64,000 nt of DNA, from positions 124,001-188,000 of the forward strand of contig JAHZDE010000003.1 of the NCBI GenBank assembly GCA_019422525.1, read 5' to 3'. The notes beneath the pieces were generated by a model. That model did no database searches. It had not been told where the DNA came from and saw only the letters and a list, made by a program, of their open reading frames with translations. Position numbers and translations under genes: made by a program. Positions 51,901-59,977 of this stretch are shown in pieces. The DNA comes from Clostridiales bacterium (lineage in GTDB: Bacteria > Bacillota > Clostridia > Oscillospirales > Acutalibacteraceae). Positions within the stretch are counted from its first letter, which is position 1; every line of letters begins with the position of its first letter.

Positions 51901-52288
51901 TAAAATTGAAAAAGAAGCGGAAAAAAAGCTGAAAATGAACGGTTTGGTGCTGGACGATTCCGAAGTCATCACGGCGATGGAAGAAAAAGCGGCGGGAAAA
52001 TATATCCCTGTGGCCCTGAAAAACGGTGAGCCTGCCAAACGGGAGTATGTTCTCTCCGAAACCCAGCTTCAGCAGGTAACAGGATATGTAAAGTCACTGG
52101 TGCGTCAGATGAAAAAAAGATTGGTTCAGGGAGATATTGCTGCTTTGCCATTACTGGTAAATCAAAGGGGTTGTCAGTGGTGTCCCTATTTTCCCGTATG
52201 TGGGAAAGAATATGCCGATACCGATGTACACAAGGTTCGGTTTTCCAAGGAGGAAGCCTTGCAGCGAATGAAGGACGAAAAAGAATGA
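48968..52288 (+). CDS. addB: helicase-exonuclease AddAB subunit B
   Basis: AddB is the second subunit of AddAB, with an inactive helicase-like part and a 5'-3' nuclease holding an iron-sulfur cluster. The 1106-residue protein begins MLHLVYGRAGSGKTRY (Walker A). Near residue 760 the first cluster cysteine occurs in YHLCRFQYFC, and the last three in CQWCPYFPVC at the C-terminus; the nuclease motif RIVDYKTGAKEF is intact. I chose the ATG at 48968, which has GAAAGG eight to ten bases before. It is far from addA, on the other strand, although both subunits are normally adjacent. Confidence 0.96.
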   Translation: MLHLVYGRAGSGKTRYTRELLASLCENGAGNLLLLTPEQVSFESERAMLRRLGPRRAQGVEVLSFTRLANTVFRTFGGLAGKRLDDGGRTILMSLALEEMGDTLELFRPQAKSGEMIQLLLQSSAELKMSSVSPEALRQAAALSGDEALQKKAGDISSVLSAYDALVARSYLDPLDDLTRLRDCLEKRNYFAGYTVAVDSFKSFTVQELEVLRLLLRQAKDVYVTLCADGPGSQEKQGNGMFSTVCRTANQLSRMAKEEGVKIAPPVHLCESPRFVSPALREMERQVFRGEKPLPEEDSSGITLVCARHIYEEAEFVASRIRQLVMEEGYRWRDITIILRREDTYRGALDIALRRWEVPCFFDHPRSVDAEPVMRFVLEAFGVINRSFRSDEIFSLLKTGLAGLDAEEIALLENYTFLWNISGKKWLSPWKENPDGFVETSTEEQAQRLETINALRERVTAPLERFASSLSDTDGQGAAEAIFRLLTDFHVQETLPALCRKLEESGQAETAAHQLRLWDVLMNILDQTALVLSGRKLEAERYGQLLRLVMQAEEISDIPQQVDEITLGTADRMRPASPKVVFLLGAVLGEFPQTPASGGVFSEEERKTLIQLGLPLSDSLEDKALEEQFVAYQAMTSPSEKLFVSWPASFGDESCSPSEIVEELQSIFPNLPVLSAGAISPEQEASSPEAAFSMLARKWPAQDTLYATLRALFEDKDGYQGRLEALERTAQQSPMAFRQREKAGELFSGRSFSATQIETYHLCRFQYFCRYGMNAKERRPAELGSMEYGSLMHFLLERIFSQKTGKEVAAMDRKTLEKEILALIDEYALACMGGSENRSARFRFQLRRLADSACVVIRHIGQELAQSRFEPKYFELELKNGTRFPPLRISTEEGKVTIGGKIDRVDLAEIHGETYVRIVDYKTGAKEFKLTDVLYGMNMQMLIYLAALIESGGLKGAGILYMPAVQPLVPADRQTPMDKIEKEAEKKLKMNGLVLDDSEVITAMEEKAAGKYIPVALKNGEPAKREYVLSETQLQQVTGYVKSLVRQMKKRLVQGDIAALPLLVNQRGCQWCPYFPVCGKEYADTDVHKVRFSKEEALQRMKDEKE

Positions 52289-52409
52289 GCCTTTCCTCAG
52301 GGCATTTCCGCTTTATTCTATTATGGAAATATATAAACTTGCCTTTCAGGTATACTGAGACATACTGTGAAAAAATAAAAAAAGAATCTGAAAAACGGAG
52401 GATTACAAT

Positions 52410-52901
52410 ATGGAGGCCCTTGTACAAACTCTTCTGGATGCATTTAAGGCAATCCCCTCAGAACTGGTGATTGCCATTATTTCCGTACTGCCGATTTTGG
52501 AGTTGCGCGGCGGGATGCTGGCAGCTACCCTTTTGGGCGTGGACATGTGGCGCGCCTTTTTTATCTGCGGTATCTGCACACTATTGCCTATTCCCTTTAT
52601 CCTGCTGTTTATCAACAAGATTTTTGACTGGATGCGCAACACCCGATTTGTCAAGCTGGTAAACAAACTGGAAGAAAAGGGCGCCAAAAAAACGGCTAAA
52701 ATCACCCAATATAAAACTCTGGGGCTTTTCATTTTTGTTGCCATTCCTCTGCCCGGTACCGGTGCCTGGACCGGTGCGCTGGCCGCCTCCTTATTGCGGA
52801 TGCCCTTTAAATACGCTATGCTTTCCATTGCTCTGGGTACTTTAGGGGCTGATATTATTATGACCTTGGTATCCTATGGAATTTTGGGGGCCTTTTTGTG
52901 A
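52410..52901 (+). CDS. small multidrug export family protein (PF06695, COG2426)
   Basis: A 163-residue membrane protein with four to five spans, matching the COG2426 small exporter family: PILELRGGMLAATLLGV near the start and AIPLPGTGAWTGALAASLL with a conserved Pro/Gly hairpin in the middle. The transported substrate is unknown. It starts at ATG 52410 after GGAGG. The stop overlaps the next gene's GTG start. Confidence 0.88.
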   Translation: MEALVQTLLDAFKAIPSELVIAIISVLPILELRGGMLAATLLGVDMWRAFFICGICTLLPIPFILLFINKIFDWMRNTRFVKLVNKLEEKGAKKTAKITQYKTLGLFIFVAIPLPGTGAWTGALAASLLRMPFKYAMLSIALGTLGADIIMTLVSYGILGAFL

Positions 52902-54235
52902 GACAGGTAGAAGTCGCCATCATTGGCGCAGGCGCTTCCGGTCTGATGGCCGCCTTGACAGCAGCAGAAGAACAAAAAAAGCAGCACCGGCCTGTTTCGG
53001 TGCTGCTTTTGGAGTCTGCCCAAAAACCAGGGCGCAAACTTTTGGCAACGGGAAACGGACGCTGCAATCTCGTCAACGCCCGCATGGAGCCAAGCCGCTT
53101 TCATGGCGATGTCCGGGAAGCCAAAACGGTTTTGGAAAACTATTCACCGGCTGCTGTTGTACGCCGTTTTCAGTCTTTAGGGCTTTTATGTCGGGAAGAG
53201 GATGAAGGGCGAGTATATCCCAACAACGGGCAGGCCTCGGCGGTGTTGAACACTCTTCTCTATCACCTGTCTGCATTGGGTGTGGAGATTTTGTGCCAAT
53301 GGCCGGTTACTTCCCTTATAAAAGAAGGAAAATGGTTCCGGATTGTCTCTTCGACTGCGGAAAAAGAATTGCTTGCAGAAAAAGTCGTGCTGTCTTCCAG
53401 CGGAAAAGCCGCTCCGCAATTAGGTTCCGACGGAAGCGGCTATACCCTTGCCCAAAAGCTGGGACACAGCCTTACTCCCTGCTTTCCGGCGCTGGTTCCG
53501 GTATGCTGCGATAAAAAACGAGTGCGCGGCTTACAGGGGATGCGCGCTCGGGGAAAGGTTTCCCTCTGGCAGGGAAAAACACGAATTGGGGAAGAATCCG
53601 GTGAAATCCAGTTTACGGAATACGGCCTTTCCGGGATTTGTGTATTCCAGCTGTCCCGGCACATGGCAAAATGGCAAGAGGAAGGCGCCTCTTCTCCGCC
53701 GATGGTGCTGGTGCTGGACCTTATGCCGGATATGCCAGAGCAGGAGCTGACAGCCCTTTTGCGATACCGTCAGCGAATTTTGCCAAGCAGCGCGGCAGCG
53801 GATGCTCTTTCGGGTATCATCAACCAAAAAGTTGGGCAACAAATTATCCGGGAATCAATAGAAAATGCCGGAAGGTTTTTAAAAGAACTCTCACCAAAAG
53901 AACTGGAAACCGTTGCCCAGCGGGTGAAACACTTCTCTTTCCCCATTACCGGCGTACAGGACTGGAGCCGGGCACAGGTAACCGCTGGCGGTATCCCACT
54001 GAAAGAGCTTATCCCGGAAACACTGGAATCGAAAAAGTGTCCGGGGCTGTATCTGTGCGGGGAAATTTTGAATCTGGATGGGGACTGCGGAGGATATAAC
54101 CTGCACTGGGCTTGGGCCAGCGGAATGACCGCCGGAAAAGCGGCCGCTATAAGCCTTTTGACTCAAACCGCAAAACCGCGGAAGAGCCCTTCCCACAGCA
54201 AAATAAGGAGGAAACCACATGCTGCGAATCGCTGA
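52898..54235 (+). CDS. HI0933-family FAD-dependent oxidoreductase
   Basis: A 445-residue flavoprotein with the N-terminal dinucleotide-binding motif IIGAGASGLMAALTAA (residues 8-23), GRKLLATGNGRCNL typical of HI0933/YhiN, and a C-terminal FAD contact CGEILNLDGDCGGYNLHWAWASG. The reaction is unknown. It starts at GTG 52898, overlapping the exporter stop (GTGA), and its end overlaps the next gene by 17 bases, so these three genes and maf form one unit. Confidence 0.92.
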   Translation: MRQVEVAIIGAGASGLMAALTAAEEQKKQHRPVSVLLLESAQKPGRKLLATGNGRCNLVNARMEPSRFHGDVREAKTVLENYSPAAVVRRFQSLGLLCREEDEGRVYPNNGQASAVLNTLLYHLSALGVEILCQWPVTSLIKEGKWFRIVSSTAEKELLAEKVVLSSSGKAAPQLGSDGSGYTLAQKLGHSLTPCFPALVPVCCDKKRVRGLQGMRARGKVSLWQGKTRIGEESGEIQFTEYGLSGICVFQLSRHMAKWQEEGASSPPMVLVLDLMPDMPEQELTALLRYRQRILPSSAAADALSGIINQKVGQQIIRESIENAGRFLKELSPKELETVAQRVKHFSFPITGVQDWSRAQVTAGGIPLKELIPETLESKKCPGLYLCGEILNLDGDCGGYNLHWAWASGMTAGKAAAISLLTQTAKPRKSPSHSKIRRKPHAANR

Positions 54236-55829
54236 AATTCCCATGCCTTTGGGGTTTACGGATAAAGACCTTCGCCGTCAGGCTGCGGCGCGGCTGAAAG
54301 TGCCGGAAAAAGCCCTCCATTCCGTTTCATTATATCGGAAATCCGTGGACGCCCGGCGAAAAAACGACGTCCATTTTATCTGTACGGCAGATGTGGAGGT
54401 GGAGGGGGAAAAACGCATTCTTTCCCGGCTGCGGGACAAAAAAATCCAGCCGGCCGTACCTTATGAATACCGCCTTCCTGCTTTTCGGCCACTTTCTCAG
54501 CGGCCGGTGGTGGTGGGATTTGGCCCTGCGGGGCTGTTCGCCGCCTTAATTCTGGCACAGGCCGGGCAGCGCCCCATTGTGCTGGAACGAGGCGCGCCGG
54601 TGGAGGAACGCAGCCGAACAGTAGAGTATTTTTGGCAAAGCGGGAATCTGGACACAGAAAGCAACGTCCAGTTTGGCGAAGGCGGTGCGGGCACCTTTTC
54701 GGACGGCAAACTGAACACCGGAACCAAAGATGTTAGAGCGCGGAAGGTTTTGGAGGAATTTGTAAAAGCCGGTGCGCCCCGGCAGATTCTCACCGATGCC
54801 AAGCCCCATATCGGGACAGACCGGCTGCCGGGAGCCGTGAAAACCATCCGCGAGACGATTCTCTCTCTGGGCGGCGAGGTGTGGTTTCACACAGTTATGA
54901 CCGGTTTGAAAACGCAAAACGGCCATTTGACCGGCGTGGAATACCGCAAAGCTACCGGCGAAACTGGCCGAATCGACACTGGCGCGCTGCTTCTGGCCAT
55001 TGGTCACAGTGCCCGGGATACCTTTTCCATGCTTTATCATAGTGGGCTTCCCATGCAGGCTAAAGCGTTTTCTATAGGCGCAAGAATTGAGCATCCCCAA
55101 GCCCTGATTGATAAGGCTCAATATGGCCCGGCTGCTGGGCATCCGGCACTGGGAGCCGCGGATTATAAGCTGGCCGTACATTTGCCTGAGGGTGGCATTA
55201 CCGGAGGGCGGGGTGTCTACACCTTCTGTATGTGTCCCGGCGGGTTTGTGGTAGCAGCGGCCTCGGAAGAAGGCAGGCTGGTGACAAACGGCATGAGCTG
55301 CTTGGCCCGGGACGGGCAAAATGCCAACGCTGCGCTTTTGGTAGGGGTTTCTCCCGAAGACTTTGGCAGCGAGCATCCTCTGGCAGGAATTGCTTTTCAG
55401 CGAAAGCTGGAAGAAGCAGCTTTCCGGCTGGGCGGCGGCGGATATCGGGCGCCGGTGCAGCGGGTGGAGGATTTTTTAAAGAACCGTCCCAGCACTTTTT
55501 TAGGCGCTGTTTCCCCCACTTATCGCCCCGGCGTGACACCCTGCAACCTCTCGGACTGCCTGCCGGATTTTGTGTCGGAATCTATGCGGCAGGGAATTCT
55601 TCTAATGGACAAGCGCCTGCACGGGTTTGCTTTCCCCGATGCCCTGTTGACGGGAACTGAAACACGCAGCTCCTCCCCTGTGCGGATTCTTCGAGACGAG
55701 AGCTGCCAATCTCCTACACTCCGGGGCTTTTATCCCTGTGGTGAAGGGGCCGGATATGCTGGCGGGATTATTTCCGCGGCAGTAGACGGTATCCGCTGTG
55801 CAGAACAACTATTACAGCATGGCGAGTAA
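54219..55829 (+). CDS. FAD-dependent dehydrogenase, COG2509 type
   Basis: A 536-residue flavoprotein with an N-terminal domain of about 90 residues, a Rossmann motif VVGFGPAGLFAALILAQAG, ERGAPVEERS, and a C-terminal segment PCGEGAGYAGGIISAAVDG that binds FAD. COG2509 proteins are predicted NAD(FAD)-using dehydrogenases with no proven substrate. AAGGAGG precedes the ATG. It overlaps the previous flavoprotein by 17 bases and is followed by maf. Confidence 0.92.
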   Translation: MLRIAEIPMPLGFTDKDLRRQAAARLKVPEKALHSVSLYRKSVDARRKNDVHFICTADVEVEGEKRILSRLRDKKIQPAVPYEYRLPAFRPLSQRPVVVGFGPAGLFAALILAQAGQRPIVLERGAPVEERSRTVEYFWQSGNLDTESNVQFGEGGAGTFSDGKLNTGTKDVRARKVLEEFVKAGAPRQILTDAKPHIGTDRLPGAVKTIRETILSLGGEVWFHTVMTGLKTQNGHLTGVEYRKATGETGRIDTGALLLAIGHSARDTFSMLYHSGLPMQAKAFSIGARIEHPQALIDKAQYGPAAGHPALGAADYKLAVHLPEGGITGGRGVYTFCMCPGGFVVAAASEEGRLVTNGMSCLARDGQNANAALLVGVSPEDFGSEHPLAGIAFQRKLEEAAFRLGGGGYRAPVQRVEDFLKNRPSTFLGAVSPTYRPGVTPCNLSDCLPDFVSESMRQGILLMDKRLHGFAFPDALLTGTETRSSSPVRILRDESCQSPTLRGFYPCGEGAGYAGGIISAAVDGIRCAEQLLQHGE

Positions 55830-55854
55830 GTACCTTTTGGAAAGGATTGATTGG

Positions 55855-56415
55855 ATGGAAACCATCATTCTTGCATCCGCCTCTCCCCGCCGGCGGGAAT
55901 TACTGGAAATGGCGGGAATCCCTTTTATCATACAGGCTGCCGATGTAGACGAGAGCCTTCCTCAAGGTATTTCACCAGACGAAGCCGTGCAGCTACTGGC
56001 CCGGAAAAAAGCAAAGGCTATTGATACACAAGACTGTCTTGTTCTGGCTGCTGACACCGTTGTGGATTTGGATGGGATAATTTTTGGAAAGCCTCATGAT
56101 GAAGAGGATGCCCGGCGAATGCTCCGCACCCTTTCGGGAAAAACCCACCAGGTACATACCGGCGTGTGCTTGCGGAAGGACGGAAAAGAAACTGTTTTTT
56201 GCGAGACTGCAAAGGTCGAGTTTTATCCGCTAACGGAGGAGGAAATCGACCGCTATGTGGCCAGCGGGGAACCGCTCGACAAAGCCGGAGCCTATGGAAT
56301 TCAGGGAAAAGGCGCGTTGCTGGTTCGCAGAATTGACGGGGACTATTATACCATTGTAGGACTCCCCATTGCCCGGGTGGTGCGAGAGTTACAAAAAACA
56401 GCATGTTCTGAGTAA
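55855..56415 (+). CDS. maf: Maf family nucleoside triphosphate pyrophosphatase
   Basis: Maf hydrolyses non-canonical or dTTP/UTP nucleotides. The 186-residue protein begins ILASASPRRRELL, with the catalytic AADTVVDLDG and GKPHDEEDA motifs and a C-terminal GAYGIQGKGA. I used the ATG at 55855, nine bases after AAAGGA; a longer frame upstream overlaps the preceding flavoprotein. The unit ends at a strong bidirectional terminator. Confidence 0.95.
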   Translation: METIILASASPRRRELLEMAGIPFIIQAADVDESLPQGISPDEAVQLLARKKAKAIDTQDCLVLAADTVVDLDGIIFGKPHDEEDARRMLRTLSGKTHQVHTGVCLRKDGKETVFCETAKVEFYPLTEEEIDRYVASGEPLDKAGAYGIQGKGALLVRRIDGDYYTIVGLPIARVVRELQKTACSE

Positions 56416-56428
56416 TCATAAAAAAATG

Positions 56429-56473
56429 AAAAGGCCGCCTGCTTCTGAAAAACAGAAAGCAGACGGCTTTTTT
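56429..56473. terminator. bidirectional intrinsic terminator
   Basis: A stem GCCG-CCTGCTTCTG pairs with CAGAAAGCAG-ACGGC around a short loop and is flanked by A and T runs. It ends the exporter-flavoprotein-maf unit on + and glnS on -. Confidence 0.9.
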
Positions 56474-56481
56474 GTTATCTC

Positions 56482-58173
56482 TTATTTCTTTTTCGGCTTA
56501 AAGCTGTCCTTCAGGGATACCGAGCGGTTGAACACCAAATGTTCCGGTGCACTATCCTTGTTATCCACGCAGAAGTAACCCTGACGCATAAACTGGAAGG
56601 AATCGCCCGGCTTGGCAGCAGCCAAAGAAGGCTCCACCTTTGCATGTTCCAGCACCTTGAGAGAATCCGGGTTCAGCACCTCAAGAAAATCTACGGCGTC
56701 CGGGTCGGGCACGGTAAACAGGTTGTCGTACAGACGGATTTCTGCATCCAGCGCATCCGCTGCATTGACCCAGTGAATGGTGCTCTTAATCTTTCTGCCG
56801 TCTGCCGGATTGCCGCCGCGGGATTCGGGGTCATATTCAGCATAGACAGTCGTAACTTTATCGTTTTCATCTTTTTCGCAGCCAGTGCAACAAACAATAT
56901 AGGTAGTCTTGAGGCGCACTTCATTGCCGGGGAACAAACGGAAATAGCCCTTGATGGGTTCTTCCATAAAGTCTTCCTGCTCAATCCAAAGCTCCCGGGA
57001 GAAAGTCACGGTACGGGTTCCATCCTCAGGACGGTTGGGGTTGTTTTCTACCTCGAAAGTTTCAGTCTGACCTTCGGGATAATTGGTAATAATCAGCTTA
57101 AGAGGATGAAGAACCCCCATCACGCGCTGAGCGTTGAGGTTCAAATCTTCCCGCAGGCAGTGCTCCAAAAAGCTGTATTCAACAGTGCTGTTTACCTTAG
57201 AGACGCCATTGCGCTCGCTGAAATTGCGGATAGAGGCCGGGGTATAGCCACGGCGACGCAGGCCGCACAGGGTTGGCATACGGGGGTCATCCCAGCCGCT
57301 GACGTATCCGCCTTCCACCAGTGCACGGAGCTTGCGCTTGCTCATGACAGTATTGTTAATTCCCAAACGAGCAAACTCAATCTGGCGGGGCTTGGAGGGC
57401 AGGTCCACATTGGCAATCACCCAGTCATACAGGGGACGGTGATCCTCAAACTCCAAGGAGCACAGGGAATGCGTAATGTGCTCCAAAGCATCCTCGATAG
57501 GATGTGCAAAGTCATACATGGGGTAAATGCACCACTTGTCTCCGGTGCGGTGGTGGGACATATGGTTAATGCGATAGATGACCGGATCACGCATGTTGAA
57601 GTTACCGGAAGCCAAGTCAATTTTGGCGCGGAGGGTCATTTTGCCGTCTTCAAATTCACCGGCACGCATCCGAGCAAAAAGGTCAAGACTTTCCTCCATG
57701 GGCCGGTCACGATAAGGACTGGTGGCTGGGGTAGTCAAATCGCCGCGGTTTTCCCGCATCTGTTCGGGAGTCAGTTCGCACACATAAGCTAGGCCCTTTT
57801 TAATCAGGCTGACAGCTGCGTCATACATCTGCTCGAAATAGTCGGAAGCATAGAAGAAACGGTCATCCCAGTCATAACCCAGCCAGTGAATATCCTCTTT
57901 GATAGCGTCCACATATTCTGTGTCTTCCTTAGTGGGGTTGGTGTCATCCATACGCAGGTTGCAGATACCGTGAAAACGCTCTGCAGTGCCAAAATCGATA
58001 TAAATAGCCTTGGCATGTCCGATATGCAGATAGCCGTTGGGTTCCGGTGGAAAACGGGTGTGTACCTGCATTCCTTCGCAGCGACCGCCCTCGGCCAAAT
58101 CTTCTATAATAAAATCATCGATAAAATTGGAAGAAACAACTTCCTCCAACCCTTCTTTCTTTTCTTCGCTCAT
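56482..58173 (-). CDS. glnS: glutaminyl-tRNA synthetase
   Basis: GlnRS directly charges tRNA-Gln. The 563-residue class I synthetase has PEPNGYLHIGHAKAI (HIGH motif), VMSKRKL (KMSKS motif), and the C-terminal anticodon-binding beta barrels. It starts at ATG 58173 behind AAAGGAT. It is downstream of gltX on the same strand. Many Firmicutes lack GlnRS and use GatCAB, so this organism can form Gln-tRNA directly. Confidence 0.97.
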   Translation of the reverse strand: MSEEKKEGLEEVVSSNFIDDFIIEDLAEGGRCEGMQVHTRFPPEPNGYLHIGHAKAIYIDFGTAERFHGICNLRMDDTNPTKEDTEYVDAIKEDIHWLGYDWDDRFFYASDYFEQMYDAAVSLIKKGLAYVCELTPEQMRENRGDLTTPATSPYRDRPMEESLDLFARMRAGEFEDGKMTLRAKIDLASGNFNMRDPVIYRINHMSHHRTGDKWCIYPMYDFAHPIEDALEHITHSLCSLEFEDHRPLYDWVIANVDLPSKPRQIEFARLGINNTVMSKRKLRALVEGGYVSGWDDPRMPTLCGLRRRGYTPASIRNFSERNGVSKVNSTVEYSFLEHCLREDLNLNAQRVMGVLHPLKLIITNYPEGQTETFEVENNPNRPEDGTRTVTFSRELWIEQEDFMEEPIKGYFRLFPGNEVRLKTTYIVCCTGCEKDENDKVTTVYAEYDPESRGGNPADGRKIKSTIHWVNAADALDAEIRLYDNLFTVPDPDAVDFLEVLNPDSLKVLEHAKVEPSLAAAKPGDSFQFMRQGYFCVDNKDSAPEHLVFNRSVSLKDSFKPKKK

Positions 58174-58216
58174 ACTTTCAATCCTTTCCGGAATTTTATC
58201 ATAAAACAAACTCATT

Positions 58217-59668
58217 TTACAGCTTCGCAAGTCCCAAATTCAAACGGCGCAGGGACTCTTCTCTGCCCAGAATAGCCAAAATCTCCATGGCACCGCCGGG
58301 AGTTACCTGCATACCGGCAGCGGCAATGCGCACCGGCCACAGCAGAGTACCGTTTTTCACTTCCAGCTCTTTTGCCAGCTCCATCAGGCGGTCGTGAATA
58401 GCGGTCACATTCCACTCCGGCAGAGCAGTCAGCGCTTCGATAGCAGCTTTCAGCATGACAGGTGCATTGTCAAGATTTGCCTTGCTCTTTTTGTTGATAA
58501 ACAGTTCTTTATCATACTCCGGCAGTTCCTTCAAAAATCCAATCATTCCGGGAATATCGGTCAGGCGCACCACACGGGGCTGCAAAATAGAAGTAAGCAC
58601 TGCCCAGTCAACTTGTGTATCCCCAAATACCTGCTGGTAATACGGCATCGCAAGAGCGGTAAACTCTTCGGGAGTTTTGGCCCGCAGGTATTCACCGTTA
58701 AACCATGCCAGCTTTTCATAGTCGAACACAGACGGCGCCTTGCTGATGCCGTCAATGGAGAAATTCTCTACCAGTTCGGCCAGAGAGAAAATCTCCCGGT
58801 TATCCTTGGGGCACCAGCCCAGCAAAGCGATATAGTTTACAATCGTTTCGGGCAGATAGCCTTCCTTCACCAGACCGGCAAAACTGGTGGAACCGTGACG
58901 TTTGGAGAGCTTACTGACAGAACCGTCCTCATTTTTACCCATAATCAGAGGCAGATGCACATAAGTGGGCAGTTCCCAGCCAAAAGCCTCGTACAGCAAG
59001 TTATATTTGGGGGTAGAAGTCAGATATTCACATCCCCGAACCACATGGGTAATGTGCATTAGATGGTCGTCAATGACGTTGGCAAAATTATATGTCGGAT
59101 AGCCGTCGGACTTGAGCAAAATCTGGTCCTCCAGCTCCCTGTTTTCAATGGTAATATCCCCGAATACTGCGTCATGAAAAGTAGTAGCGCCTTCAATCGG
59201 CATTTTTTGCCGAATTACATAAGGGGTACCGGCATCCAACAGCCGCTGTACTTCCTCTTGGGGCAAATCACGGCAGTGACGGTCATAGCCGCCGATTCCA
59301 TGCTCATCATGCAGAGAGTCCAGCCGCTCCTTGGTGCAGAAACAGTAGTAGGCTTTGCCTTCCCGGACCAGCTGCTCGGCATAAGGCTTGTACAAATCCT
59401 TCCGCTGGCTTTGGACATAGGGGCCGTATTCGCCGCCCAAATCAGGGCCTTCGTCGTGCTGGAGCCCTACCTGCTTCAGGGTGTCATAAATCACATCCAC
59501 CGCGCCTTCCACCAGCCGTTCCTGGTCGGTATCTTCAATACGCAGGACAAACTGCCCATGCTGCGACTTGGCAATGAGATATTCAAACAGGGCAGTACGC
59601 AGATTTCCCACATGCATAAAGCCGGTGGGACTGGGTGCAAAGCGAGTGCGGACCATATTGTTTTCCAT
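58217..59668 (-). CDS. gltX: glutamyl-tRNA synthetase
   Basis: A 483-residue class I synthetase with APSPTGFMHVGNLRTALF (HIGH replaced by HVGN), a KLSKRHG (KMSKS) loop and a helical C-terminal anticodon-binding domain. With GlnRS next to it, GltX should be the discriminating form that charges only tRNA-Glu. The ATG 59668 follows GAGGGAAA. The gene begins the gltX-glnS operon, with a promoter 35-65 bases upstream. Confidence 0.97.
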   Translation of the reverse strand: MENNMVRTRFAPSPTGFMHVGNLRTALFEYLIAKSQHGQFVLRIEDTDQERLVEGAVDVIYDTLKQVGLQHDEGPDLGGEYGPYVQSQRKDLYKPYAEQLVREGKAYYCFCTKERLDSLHDEHGIGGYDRHCRDLPQEEVQRLLDAGTPYVIRQKMPIEGATTFHDAVFGDITIENRELEDQILLKSDGYPTYNFANVIDDHLMHITHVVRGCEYLTSTPKYNLLYEAFGWELPTYVHLPLIMGKNEDGSVSKLSKRHGSTSFAGLVKEGYLPETIVNYIALLGWCPKDNREIFSLAELVENFSIDGISKAPSVFDYEKLAWFNGEYLRAKTPEEFTALAMPYYQQVFGDTQVDWAVLTSILQPRVVRLTDIPGMIGFLKELPEYDKELFINKKSKANLDNAPVMLKAAIEALTALPEWNVTAIHDRLMELAKELEVKNGTLLWPVRIAAAGMQVTPGGAMEILAILGREESLRRLNLGLAKL

Positions 59669-59703
59669 GTCGTTTCCCTCTCTTAAAAACATAAGATTCT
59701 TAT

Positions 59704-59731
59704 ATTATACCAAATCCACGGAATTTATCAA
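59704..59731 (-). promoter_or_regulatory. promoter of gltX-glnS
   Basis: On the - strand TTGATA (59726-59731), a 16-base spacer and TATAAT (59704-59709), with an extended TGG before the -10, lie upstream of gltX. Confidence 0.8.
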
Positions 59732-59853
59732 TTCTTTCCCCAGGAAAACCCGAGAAACTTTAGCGCAAACGAAACAAAAACGCTCTTTTGGAGAAAAACC
59801 TGTGGATATTCTGTTAATTTTGCTTGATCCCCCGAGGAAAAAGCGGTTTTTGT

Positions 59854-59882
59854 TTGCCGTTGCTGCGGGAGTGTGTTATAAT
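59854..59882 (+). promoter_or_regulatory. promoter of the RodA/FtsW-family gene
   Basis: TTGCCG (59854-59859), a 17-base spacer and TATAAT (59877-59882), with an extended TGT in front, lie 96 bases before the coding start. The two divergent promoters occupy the 59.7-59.98 kb gap between gltX and this gene; nothing else is visible. Confidence 0.8.
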
Positions 59883-59977
59883 TCCATAGGTAAGTGGTGA
59901 TATTTTTCTCTGGATTGTGACCCGTTCACCACAGCCGTCACAGGCTCTTGCCTGATTTTTAGAAAGGAGAGATGATA

